Shown here in pieces: positions 7,117 to 14,365 of a stretch of 16,163 nt of DNA (the stretch's first letter is position 1; the number at the start of each line of letters is the position of its first letter). The stretch comes from Candidatus Uhrbacteria bacterium (GTDB lineage: Bacteria; Patescibacteriota; Patescibacteriia; UBA9934; GWF2-40-263): contig DOJV01000008.1 of NCBI GenBank assembly GCA_003511125.1, positions 1 through 16,163 of the forward strand, read 5' to 3'. The position numbers and the translations under genes are program-made. A model generated the notes under the pieces. It saw nothing but the letters and a program-made list of their open reading frames with translations. It did not search any database and was not told the DNA's origin.

Positions 7117-8892
7117 TTATTCTGGTATTTTGCCGGTCTCCACAGCCTTCCCCACCAAATCCGCGGCTGAAACTACCAAATCTTCTTCTTGACCAAAAAC
7201 ATTGATTTTGAAATCGCCACCTTCGGCTTCTTTGGCACCAATAACGATGGTCCAGGGAATTTTCATCATGGCGGCGTTACGAATTTTTTTACCAACTTTT
7301 TCATCACCGGCGTCAAGCTCGGCACGAACGCCGGCGGCTTTGAGTTTAGCCAAGAGATCGACGGCAAACGGCACAAAGCTGTCGCTTACGGTTGCGAGAC
7401 GAATCTGAACAGGGGCGAGCCACATCGGAAAAGCGCCGGCGGTATGTTCAATAAGAATCGAGAGAAAACGCTCGATCGAACCCATAATGGCGGCGTGAAT
7501 CATAACGATTCTTTCTTTTTCGCCGGCTTCGTTGATACAAGTGAGATCAAAACGCTCTGGCATGTTCATGTCGAGTTGGATTGTGGCAACTTGCCATTCA
7601 CGGCCAATGGCGTCCTTGGCCATAAAGTCGAGTTTAGGGCCGTAAAAAGCCGCCTCGCCAACACCTTCAAACCAATCGACTTTTTTCTCGTCGATTATTT
7701 CGTGCAAAATACTTTCAGCTTTGGCCCAGTTATCCTTATCGCCCAAATATTTTTCCGGATGAGCCGGATCATGAAGAGACAAACGAACCCGCAACGAAAA
7801 ACCAAAAGTCGGATAAAATTCGTGGACAATGTCCCAGATCTTCAAAAATTCTTCTTTGGTTTGGTCCATGCGACAAAAAACGTGAGCGTCGTCTTGCGAA
7901 AAAGCGCGGGTGCGAGAAATACCAGAGAGCTCACCGCTTTGTTCGTCGCGATAACAAGTGGTGGTGTTGGCGTAACGCTGTGGCAGATCGCGATAACTCC
8001 AAAGCTGGCGGGCGTAAATTTGAGTGTGGTGCGGACAGTTCATGGGCTTCATGGCAAATTCATGACCTTCACGGGTGGTGATACGGAAAAGTTCATCTTT
8101 AAATTTTTCCCAATGGCCGCTGGTAATGTAAAGGTCTTTTTTGGTGATGTGTGGAATTTCCACTTTCTCATAACCACGCCTGGAACGTAGCCGCCAAACA
8201 AATTCATCGAGGACGTTGCGTAAAATTGTGCCACGCGGTGTCCAGAGCGGCAATCCAGCGCCAACCAAGTCGGAAAAAGTAAACAGATCAAGGGTTGGTC
8301 CCAAAATTTTGTGATCGCGTTTTTTGGCTTCTTCGAGCATGGTCAAATAATCATCGAGATCTTTTTGGCTTTCAAAAGCCGTACCATAAATCCTGGTCAA
8401 CATTTTATTTTTTTCATCCCCGTGCCAATAAGCGCCGGCGGTTTTGAGTAATTTAAATGGGCCGATTTTCCCCGTCGATTCGGCATGCGGCCCGGAACAG
8501 ATATCCACAAAAGTTTGCGGCATATCTTGGCCTTTCTTACCCAACCAATAGACGCTAACTTTTTCATCCCGAGCGGCTATGGCATCAAGCCATTCATGTT
8601 TATATTCGTTATCTTTGTAAGTATTACCGCTAAAAAATTTCTTGGCCTCTTCGACAGTCATCTCGTCTTTAATAATCGACAAATCTTCTTTAATAATTTC
8701 AGTCATCTCTTTTTCGATCTTAACAAAATCCTCTGCGGAAATTTTAAGATCCGTATCAAAATCAAAATAAAAACCTTCTTCGGTAGCCGGCCCCATGGCG
8801 GCTTTAATTTTTCCCGGCCACAATCGCATCATGGCCATGGTCAAAACATGCTCGCAAGAGTGACGCATTTTTTCCAAATTTTCTTTGTCCAT
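7117..8892 (-). CDS. thrS: Threonyl-tRNA synthetase without TGS domain
   Basis: This protein attaches threonine to tRNA-Thr in the cytoplasm. It has 591 residues, against about 640 for E. coli ThrS. The N-terminal TGS domain is missing: the chain opens directly in the editing domain (RHSCEHVL, H11 and H15; DICSGPHA, C132 and H136). The catalytic core has the zinc ligands C286 (MNCPHH), H337 (QDDAHVF) and H466 (MIHAAIMGSIERF), and motif 2 YRDEQSGELSGISRTRAF. The anticodon-binding domain follows from about residue 493. The start is secure: an in-frame TAA lies at 8902-8904, four codons upstream, and the T-box terminator lies just before that. No Shine-Dalgarno site is seen. Expression should be induced by uncharged tRNA-Thr through the leader. 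It probably heads the five-gene cluster reaching 4509. Confidence 0.97.
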   Translation of the reverse strand: MDKENLEKMRHSCEHVLTMAMMRLWPGKIKAAMGPATEEGFYFDFDTDLKISAEDFVKIEKEMTEIIKEDLSIIKDEMTVEEAKKFFSGNTYKDNEYKHEWLDAIAARDEKVSVYWLGKKGQDMPQTFVDICSGPHAESTGKIGPFKLLKTAGAYWHGDEKNKMLTRIYGTAFESQKDLDDYLTMLEEAKKRDHKILGPTLDLFTFSDLVGAGLPLWTPRGTILRNVLDEFVWRLRSRRGYEKVEIPHITKKDLYITSGHWEKFKDELFRITTREGHEFAMKPMNCPHHTQIYARQLWSYRDLPQRYANTTTCYRDEQSGELSGISRTRAFSQDDAHVFCRMDQTKEEFLKIWDIVHEFYPTFGFSLRVRLSLHDPAHPEKYLGDKDNWAKAESILHEIIDEKKVDWFEGVGEAAFYGPKLDFMAKDAIGREWQVATIQLDMNMPERFDLTCINEAGEKERIVMIHAAIMGSIERFLSILIEHTAGAFPMWLAPVQIRLATVSDSFVPFAVDLLAKLKAAGVRAELDAGDEKVGKKIRNAAMMKIPWTIVIGAKEAEGGDFKINVFGQEEDLVVSAADLVGKAVETGKIPE

Positions 8893-8907
8893 ATTTTTTG
8901 ATTACGA

Positions 8908-8942
8908 TTTTTTATTTTTCGGTTCATCCGAAAAATAAAAAA
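8908..8942 (-). other. A/U-rich perfect hairpin just before the thrS start
   Basis: TTTTTTATTTTTCGG (8908-8922 on the plus strand) and CCGAAAAATAAAAAA (8928-8942) are perfect 15-base arms around a 5-base loop. On the minus strand the 5' arm is the U-tract of the T-box terminator. The hairpin can therefore form only in transcripts that read through, and it ends 16 bases before the thrS ATG. Confidence 0.7.
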
Positions 8943-8966
8943 CCGACGATTAATAATAATCCTCGG
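8931..8966 (-). terminator. T-box intrinsic terminator of the thrS leader
   Basis: On the minus strand bases 8966-8943 fold as CCGA/TCGG plus GATTA/TAATC around a TTAT loop, with one G.G mismatch, followed by TTTTTTATTTTT (8942-8931). The 5' CCGA of this stem is part of the antiterminator's closing strand (8967-8963), so the two structures exclude each other. Confidence 0.8.
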
Positions 8967-9154
8967 GCCCCGCGTATGCAGGGGGTTCCACCCGAATTAT
9001 TCTGTTTATTTTTTTGGCAAACAGAATCACTCGATTTTTGGTTTATCACTCGAGAGCTGGTATTTACTCGCCCTTTTGGTTCCAAAAGCTTTCAGCCGCG
9101 GCTTTTGGTCTCTGTAAACCGGTTTCGAATAAATGTGATCTCTGTCTTGGTGAT
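8931..9154 (-). promoter_or_regulatory. T-box riboswitch (threonine) controlling thrS
   Basis: This untranslated leader senses uncharged tRNA-Thr. The antiterminator is textbook: closing helix TCGGG/CCCGA (8995-8991 with 8967-8963), the 7-base bulge TGGAACC (8990-8984, consensus UGGNACC), and an upper helix CCCTGC/GCGGGG with an ATAC loop (8983-8968). A stem III lies just upstream (ATTCTGTTT/AAACAGAAT, 9027-9019 with 9007-8999). A compact stem I is closed by ATTTATTCG/CGAGTAAAT (9134-9126 with 9070-9062). It contains the hairpin CCAAAAGC/GCTTTTGG and, directly after it, GGA-ACC-A, where ACC (9080-9078) is a Thr codon and the best specifier candidate. The bulge base A predicts a tRNA with U at the discriminator position. 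Antiterminator, terminator and gene identity are strong; the stem I details are less certain. Confidence 0.87.
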
Positions 9155-9160
9155 GTTATC

Positions 9161-9189
9161 AGTATAGAAGGTGACAATACGGGTGTCAA
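9161..9189 (-). promoter_or_regulatory. Promoter of the thrS T-box transcript
   Basis: On the minus strand TTGACA (9184-9189) and TATACT (9161-9166) are separated by exactly 17 bases. The predicted start is near 9154, giving a leader of about 262 bases before the thrS ATG. Confidence 0.82.
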
Positions 9190-9203
9190 ATGTGAGTTTG
9201 AAA

Positions 9204-9245
9204 CGTGTAGGCTAGTTGATCCGATCGGACCAACTAGCCTACACG
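9204..9245. repeat. 42-base palindrome upstream of the thrS promoter
   Basis: CGTGTAGGCTAGTTG (9204-9218) and CAACTAGCCTACACG (9231-9245) are perfect 15-base arms. The centre is itself a near-palindrome around CCGATCGG, so only one position in the whole element is mismatched. It ends 15 bases before the -35 box and starts about 20 bases beyond the upstream gene's terminator. It could be an operator, a dispersed palindromic repeat or the remnant of a mobile element. No U-tract supports a terminator role. Confidence 0.75.
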
Positions 9246-9266
9246 GTCCCGAAAAAAAATAAAATC

Positions 9267-9299
9267 AAAAAAAAGATGCCGGTTACGACATCTTTTTTT
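9267..9299 (-). terminator. Intrinsic terminator of the dnaE / J-like transcript
   Basis: The stem GATGTCG/CGGCATC with a TAAC loop (9292-9275 on the minus strand, one T.G pair) is flanked by an A-tract on one side and eight T residues on the other. It lies 5 bases past the stop codon of the J-like gene. The palindrome extends with A/T pairs to about 9261-9305, so it could work in either direction. Confidence 0.85.
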
Positions 9300-9303
9300 G
9301 ATT

Positions 9304-10539
9304 TTAATCTTTCACTTCGACTGTCACATGATCAACCATGGCGGGAATCTTGCCAATCCACGGCGGAAAAATCCAGACCGAAACATCGTCGGCCAAACCA
9401 GCTGAGACCAAAAAACTTTTTACCTCGGCTGCGCTTTTGCCAACTAATAATTCCGGTTGGAGTAATTGGTGGGTATTGGAAACTATGGCTTGTTTTTCAA
9501 GATTGGCCCGCATTTGTGCTATGCCATACTGACTATTGGCGTCAATTACCTCTAAAACCAAAGAACCTTCCCCTGGATCAGAACTGTAAAGATTCTGATC
9601 AGAATCTTTAAAAACAAAACCGTCTTCAAGCTCTTGGTACAATTTGGCACTGGCCAAACCATTCAAAGTATCGGCATTAAAGAAAACTCCGGCAACTTTT
9701 ATTTTTAAAGAAATTGTTACTTCGTCTTTTTCTTGACCGGGTTCGGTATCGCTAACTTTTGACAAGACCGCGACAGAAAAAACCTCACCGCTCCAATCGG
9801 CCTTACTTAAAGTTCGTAGTTGATCTTTGGCAAAAACTTCCATTTCTTCTTGAAGTTGACTGGCATTAATATCAAGTTCTTCTTGAGTAACCACGGAAAC
9901 CAAACGTTTACCACCAGTCATAGCAACAGCACTTTCGGCGTAAATTTGTGACTGTAACGAAGTGGCTAAACCTGGAATAGTAAATTGATCTGGACCGATA
10001 TCGCCAATTGAACCAACCTGATCGGCATAAACTTGAGTTTCTAGACTGCCACCGGCTGGAACATTAACACCCTTATCCAAGCGGAAAAGCACACCACCAG
10101 AACTCAACAAACGTGTAGTGGCAACCAAGGGTTGATTTTTGGAAGAATCGTTTTTGATAGTAACCAAACCGCCAGCTTTATCTAAAACTTCTTTCTGCTC
10201 ACCACTAACAACTGGAAAAATTTTGGTTTGTTCGAAAACTTGGTCGGTAATTACCCCAATAATTTGACCTTCGCTGGCCGCTTCTTTAACCACATCAAAA
10301 AGAAAAGATGATTGGACAGTATTAACTTTTGGCGTAACCAGAACCACAGCCTTGGTGGTTGAAAGCAAAATCACTACGGCCAACAAAGCCACTACTGCCA
10401 CAATAAAAACCCCGGCGATGCGCCGATAAAGACGTAAAGAAGGATTGGGCAAAGACGTTGGTTTACTCGGTTTAACCTCGCGCGGGGTAAGCTTTTTACT
10501 TACCGTGGTAATTTTTTTCTTTTTGGCTACAGGGGTCAT
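9304..10539 (-). CDS. Membrane-anchored baseplate-J-like protein of the patescibacterial type
   Basis: This 411-residue protein has a basic, Lys/Pro-rich cytoplasmic N-terminus (about 1-38), a single membrane segment (about 41-60, IAGVFIVAVVALLAVVILL) and a large outside domain. The segments LVATTRLLSSGGVLFRL (138-154), GDIGPDQFTIPGL (179-191) and AMTGGKR (206-212) match a family I know from Patescibacteria that is usually annotated as baseplate-J-like or hypothetical. Its function is unknown; a role in the cell envelope or a surface structure is inferred. A longer frame upstream (from 10683) overlaps the end of dnaE and encodes an unlikely A/T-rich stretch, so the ATG at 10537-10539 just before MTPVAKKKK is chosen. 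The gene follows dnaE by 79 bases and ends in a strong terminator. Confidence 0.82.
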   Translation of the reverse strand: MTPVAKKKKITTVSKKLTPREVKPSKPTSLPNPSLRLYRRIAGVFIVAVVALLAVVILLSTTKAVVLVTPKVNTVQSSFLFDVVKEAASEGQIIGVITDQVFEQTKIFPVVSGEQKEVLDKAGGLVTIKNDSSKNQPLVATTRLLSSGGVLFRLDKGVNVPAGGSLETQVYADQVGSIGDIGPDQFTIPGLATSLQSQIYAESAVAMTGGKRLVSVVTQEELDINASQLQEEMEVFAKDQLRTLSKADWSGEVFSVAVLSKVSDTEPGQEKDEVTISLKIKVAGVFFNADTLNGLASAKLYQELEDGFVFKDSDQNLYSSDPGEGSLVLEVIDANSQYGIAQMRANLEKQAIVSNTHQLLQPELLVGKSAAEVKSFLVSAGLADDVSVWIFPPWIGKIPAMVDHVTVEVKD

Positions 10540-10562
10540 AAATTTTTTTGGCACAAAGGTGG

Positions 10563-10605
10563 TCAAGAAAAAAATAAAATTTTTATCTTGATAACGATTG
10601 TTACC
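10563..10605 (-). other. A/T-rich hairpins between dnaE and the J-like gene
   Basis: On the minus strand GGTAAC-AATC-GTTATC (10605-10590) is followed by TCAAG...CTTGA (10591-10563) enclosing an A-tract and a T-tract. This could be a weak terminator or attenuator after dnaE, but the stems are short and G+C-poor. Confidence 0.35.
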
Positions 10606-10618
10606 GAGTTCCCCTTTA

Positions 10619-13600
10619 TTATACCACAACATTTTGCTGTCCGACCAGGGATTTAACTTCGGCCAGTAGTTCGGGGTTAACATCGATAGAATAATCCGTA
10701 GTCACGTTTCTCTTAACACCGCCGGCGTCAATGACAAAACAAACTTTTTTTGAACCGGGTGAAGCCGTAAATAATTCTCGCAAACGAGCAATTAATTCAG
10801 GGTCGGGTTTACCCACCAAAGTGATTTGAATCTTGTTAGAAGTTTTAGGCGGCAGAGTTCGAGCCAAAAGATTTTTTGAAGGTTGGTTAGACACCGGAGT
10901 TACAGCTTTAACTTCTGGCAAACCTCGATCGTCCGGAACCCAAAGATTGCTTTGAAGCATGCCCAACAAATCAGGCAAACGTCCATCGTTAACCACCACA
11001 AAACTATTGGCCAAAAGTTTGGCCTCCTCCCCTTCTCGTCTCGAAACCTTGGCCGAAACCAACAAAATCTGATCTTCCACCAACAATTTACTAAACTGCG
11101 AATAAACCGTGGGGAAAACAATAACTTCGGCCTTGCCGTCTTTGTCATCGAATTCCACAAAAGCCATGTTGTCGCCTTTTTTGGTAACAATGGTTTTCAC
11201 CGAGGAAATCAAACCACCGCACTTTACAAAAGAATTCTCTGGCTGGGCCTGAAGGGTTTTTAAAGGCATTAAATACTGGCCAAGTTGTTTAACAGCATCG
11301 TCGTAAGGATGCGAACTAATGTAAAGACCAAGCAATTCTTTTTCCCAAGCCAACAATTCAATTTTTTCGGCCGGCGGACTCGGACGAAGTTTTAATTTTT
11401 CCATGGCCAAAGCCGGCGAAAGATCAAAGAGCGAACTTTGATTTTGGGCCTGTTTTTCTTTTGACTCCTTATTAAAATGCAAAATCTGTTCCATGTTTTC
11501 GAGTAAACACTTGCGTTCGCCAAAACAATCCAAAGCTCCAACTTTGGTTAAGGCCTCGATAGCTTTTTTGTTAAAAGCTCGATGGTGAATACGAGAAGCA
11601 AAATCCGCCAAATCTTTATACAAGCCGTTGGCCTGACGCTCGGCCACAATCGCCTCGACCACTTCCTTACCCAAATTTTTAATCACTACCAAACCGAAAC
11701 GAATAGTCTTGTCATCAATATAAGTAAAGGTTGGTAGCGACTCATTAATGTCCGGTGGCAAAACCGCAATACCCATACGTTGACATTCTTTAACGGCATC
11801 AGAAATCGTTTCGAGATCGGCCGATTCTGCGGTCATTAAAGCTGACATGTACTCGGCCGGATAATTGGCTTTAAGATAAGCAGTTTGATAGGCCACCATG
11901 CCATAGCTCGCGGCATGGGCCTTGTTAAAACCGTAAGCCGCAAATGGCTCGATTAATTTCCATAAGTCCTCGGCTTTCTTTTTAACCAAGCCATGTTTAA
12001 TCAAACCGGCCAAAAGTTTTTCTTTTTGCTTGGCCATTTCTTCGGGAATTTTTTTACCCATGGCTTTTCGCAATTTGTCGGCCTCAAGCCAAGAATAACC
12101 ACCAAGCTTAATGGAAATCAACATGACGTCGTCTTGATAAACAATAACTCCATAAGAAGTATCAAGAATTTCTTCAAGTCGAGGATCAAGATATTTAATA
12201 AGCGAGGCGTCGTATTTTCGACGAATGTATTCAGGAATCGATTCAATCGGACCCGGACGATACAAAGCCACCATAACCATGATGTCTTCGATACGAGTTG
12301 GTTTTAGTTCCATGAGGTACTTGGTCATGCCGTCACCGTTTAACTGAAAAGTACCCATGGTGTTACCGTTGGCCAAAAGCTCAAAGGTTTTCGGATCATC
12401 AACGGGAATTTTTTCGATTTTAATATCAACCCCCTTAACCTTGCGAATAATTCTGACGGCGTCTCCGAGAATCGATAAGTTGCGAATACCCAAAAAGTCC
12501 ATTTTGAGCAAACCAGCAGCTTCGACCGATTTCATTTCGTACTGAGTAATAATTCGGCCTTCTTTGGTTTCAATTTGTAACGGCGTAAAATCCGTGAGCG
12601 GAGTTGGCGAAAAAACTACTCCGGCGGCATGGATGGAAACGTGACGGGCACAACCTTCGATTTGTTGAGCCAGATTAATAAGTCGACGAACATCGGGTTC
12701 GGTATCATACCGATTTTTTAAATCCGGAGTTTCTTCGAGGGCTCGTTTTAGGTTCATAGGAAAACCCTGACTGCCCATCGGCACCAATTTGGCGACTTGG
12801 TCAACAAAAGAATATTCGTAACCCAAAGCTCGGCCGACGTCGCGCAAGCTGCCGCGAGCCAACATGGTTCCAAAAGTACAAATTTGAGCAACTTTATCTT
12901 TACCGTATTTCTCGGTAACATAAGCAATCATTTCGTCACGACGATTATCGGCAAAGTCACCGTCAACATCAGGAGCCGAAGGCCGCTCCGGATTCAAAAA
13001 ACGTTCAAAAGGCAATTTATATTTAATAGGGTTAACTGTCGAAATACCAATAGAAAAACTGACGAGCGAACCGGCCGCCGAACCACGAGTTGTTGTCATG
13101 ATACCGTTTTTTCGAGCCCACTCAATATAATCGGAAACAATCAAAAAATAAGGAGCAAAACCTTTAAAATCAATAACCGAAAGTTCGTATTCTAAACGAT
13201 CTTTCATTTCTTGTGTTACTTCGCCGTCAATTTTCTCGGGCAATTCATTAAAAGCCCGCTGGCGCAAATATTCAAGGTGAGTTAAGCCGTCGGGCACCTC
13301 GAAATGGGCGAAGTTCCATTTATCGAGTTCAAATTGCAGTTCGCAACGATCGGCAATTTTACGAGTATTTTCGATGGCCTCGGGTAAATCTTTAAAACGC
13401 GAGATCATGTAATCGGCGTCAACCAAAGAGGCGTCATAATCATGAGTTTGAACACGCTCAAACATGTCCAGAGTCCGGCCATCTTTAACACACTGCAAAA
13501 TTTTCCAAGCTTCGTTATCTTGAGGTTTTAAATAAAAAACATTTTTCGTGGCCACGATCGGTACCCCCAGTTCTTTACCAAGCTCGGCCAGTTTGGCGTT

Positions 13601-14212
13601 AACCATTTCTTGTTCGGGAATCTCGGGCCGATCGACGAGTTCCAAGAAAAAATTATTGGCCCCAAAAATTTCCACATACTCAACAATCAATCTTTTGGCC
13701 TCGTCGATGTTTTCATTAACAATGGCTTGATCAATATCACTAAAGCGACCACCAGACAAAGCAATTAAACCATGCTCTTTGCCTTGGCAAAATTCTTTCA
13801 ACAATTCCTTATCCATTCGCGGCTTGTAATAAAAACCCTCGATAAAACTTAACGAGGAAAGCTGAACCAAATTTTTATAGCCAGCCATGTTCTCGACCAA
13901 CAAAACCAAACGCTGAGGCTTAGCGTCCATTTTGCCACGTTTCTGATGACGGCCGTTCGGCGCCAAATAAGCATCAAGCCCGACAATCAGTTTCAACTCT
14001 TCGTCTTTACACTTACGATAAAAATCAATGACACCATAAAGCACACCATTGTCGGTTAAGGCAAAAGCGTCCATTTCCCGCTCTTTTATAGCCTTAATCA
14101 GAGGCTTGGTTTTAGTCAAAGCCTCAAGCAGCGAATAATGGCTGTGGACATGAAGGTGAACAAACCCCCCTTCGCGAGGGCTTCGAGGGGCAAGTGGAGA
14201 TTTATCTGGCAT
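10619..14212 (-). CDS. dnaE: DNA polymerase III alpha subunit
   Basis: This 1197-residue replicative polymerase makes DNA at the fork. The order is PHP domain (about 17-290), palm with the catalytic Asp pair in PDVDGDF (D415, D417) and the third Asp in MDFLGIRNL (D572), and conserved RGSAAGSL (376-383), YRPGPIESIPEYI (651-663), YGVIVYQDDVM (687-697) and YGFNKAHAASYG (760-771). A clamp-binding motif QSSLF (925-929), an OB fold (about 994-1075) and a C-terminal tail of about 120 residues follow. In the PHP domain only the first HxH (HLHVHS, 19-24) is typical; most other metal ligands are replaced, so the domain is probably catalytically dead. The first 16 residues are encoded by a G+C-rich imperfect palindrome and look like an add-on. 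The start has only a weak AAG-type ribosome site. Confidence 0.97.
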   Translation of the reverse strand: MPDKSPLAPRSPREGGFVHLHVHSHYSLLEALTKTKPLIKAIKEREMDAFALTDNGVLYGVIDFYRKCKDEELKLIVGLDAYLAPNGRHQKRGKMDAKPQRLVLLVENMAGYKNLVQLSSLSFIEGFYYKPRMDKELLKEFCQGKEHGLIALSGGRFSDIDQAIVNENIDEAKRLIVEYVEIFGANNFFLELVDRPEIPEQEMVNAKLAELGKELGVPIVATKNVFYLKPQDNEAWKILQCVKDGRTLDMFERVQTHDYDASLVDADYMISRFKDLPEAIENTRKIADRCELQFELDKWNFAHFEVPDGLTHLEYLRQRAFNELPEKIDGEVTQEMKDRLEYELSVIDFKGFAPYFLIVSDYIEWARKNGIMTTTRGSAAGSLVSFSIGISTVNPIKYKLPFERFLNPERPSAPDVDGDFADNRRDEMIAYVTEKYGKDKVAQICTFGTMLARGSLRDVGRALGYEYSFVDQVAKLVPMGSQGFPMNLKRALEETPDLKNRYDTEPDVRRLINLAQQIEGCARHVSIHAAGVVFSPTPLTDFTPLQIETKEGRIITQYEMKSVEAAGLLKMDFLGIRNLSILGDAVRIIRKVKGVDIKIEKIPVDDPKTFELLANGNTMGTFQLNGDGMTKYLMELKPTRIEDIMVMVALYRPGPIESIPEYIRRKYDASLIKYLDPRLEEILDTSYGVIVYQDDVMLISIKLGGYSWLEADKLRKAMGKKIPEEMAKQKEKLLAGLIKHGLVKKKAEDLWKLIEPFAAYGFNKAHAASYGMVAYQTAYLKANYPAEYMSALMTAESADLETISDAVKECQRMGIAVLPPDINESLPTFTYIDDKTIRFGLVVIKNLGKEVVEAIVAERQANGLYKDLADFASRIHHRAFNKKAIEALTKVGALDCFGERKCLLENMEQILHFNKESKEKQAQNQSSLFDLSPALAMEKLKLRPSPPAEKIELLAWEKELLGLYISSHPYDDAVKQLGQYLMPLKTLQAQPENSFVKCGGLISSVKTIVTKKGDNMAFVEFDDKDGKAEVIVFPTVYSQFSKLLVEDQILLVSAKVSRREGEEAKLLANSFVVVNDGRLPDLLGMLQSNLWVPDDRGLPEVKAVTPVSNQPSKNLLARTLPPKTSNKIQITLVGKPDPELIARLRELFTASPGSKKVCFVIDAGGVKRNVTTDYSIDVNPELLAEVKSLVGQQNVVV

Positions 14213-14291
14213 AAAATTCTTACTTTGATTAGATTAACATTTTAAGCCACGAAAAGCCAGAACAAAAAGGTCGTTTTGAACACGAAAATTA

Positions 14292-14320
14292 TTGACAAAA
14301 AAAGAAAAATAAGGTTAAAT
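14292..14320 (+). promoter_or_regulatory. Sigma70-type promoter of the plus-strand gene
   Basis: A perfect TTGACA (14292-14297) and TTAAAT (14315-14320) are 17 bases apart. The predicted start is near 14327, about 40 bases before the ATG. The promoter is divergent from dnaE, whose start is about 80 bases away. I see no equally clear promoter for dnaE in the 153-base gap. Confidence 0.75.
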
Positions 14321-14352
14321 AACTCGTCCGCTCTTTTCCACCTCATTCCATC

Positions 14353-14356
14353 GGAG
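14353..14356 (+). promoter_or_regulatory. Ribosome binding site deciding the start at 14366
   Basis: GGAG lies 9 bases before the ATG at 14366-14368. It is the clearest Shine-Dalgarno site in the window; most minus-strand genes lack one. Confidence 0.75.
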
Positions 14357-14365
14357 TAAACAACA

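Noticed and set aside
7189..8190. A 333-codon plus-strand open frame
   Set aside because: It lies wholly antisense to thrS, which has full family motifs; the frame is a shadow caused by codon bias and has no ribosome site.
9027..9054. Two copies of ATCACTCGA as a possible CRISPR or iteron array
   Set aside because: Only two 9-base copies 19 bases apart lie within the T-box leader; they are better explained as alternative pairing segments of the RNA.
8891..9262. Plus-strand open frames of 82-89 codons in the thrS leader
   Set aside because: They cross the palindrome, promoter and riboswitch elements, overlap each other, and show no protein-like features.
10540..10683. Longer start for the J-like protein
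   Set aside because: The extra 48 residues overlap dnaE, cover A/T-rich hairpins, and have no family resemblance; the ATG at 10539 precedes the expected basic stretch and membrane anchor.
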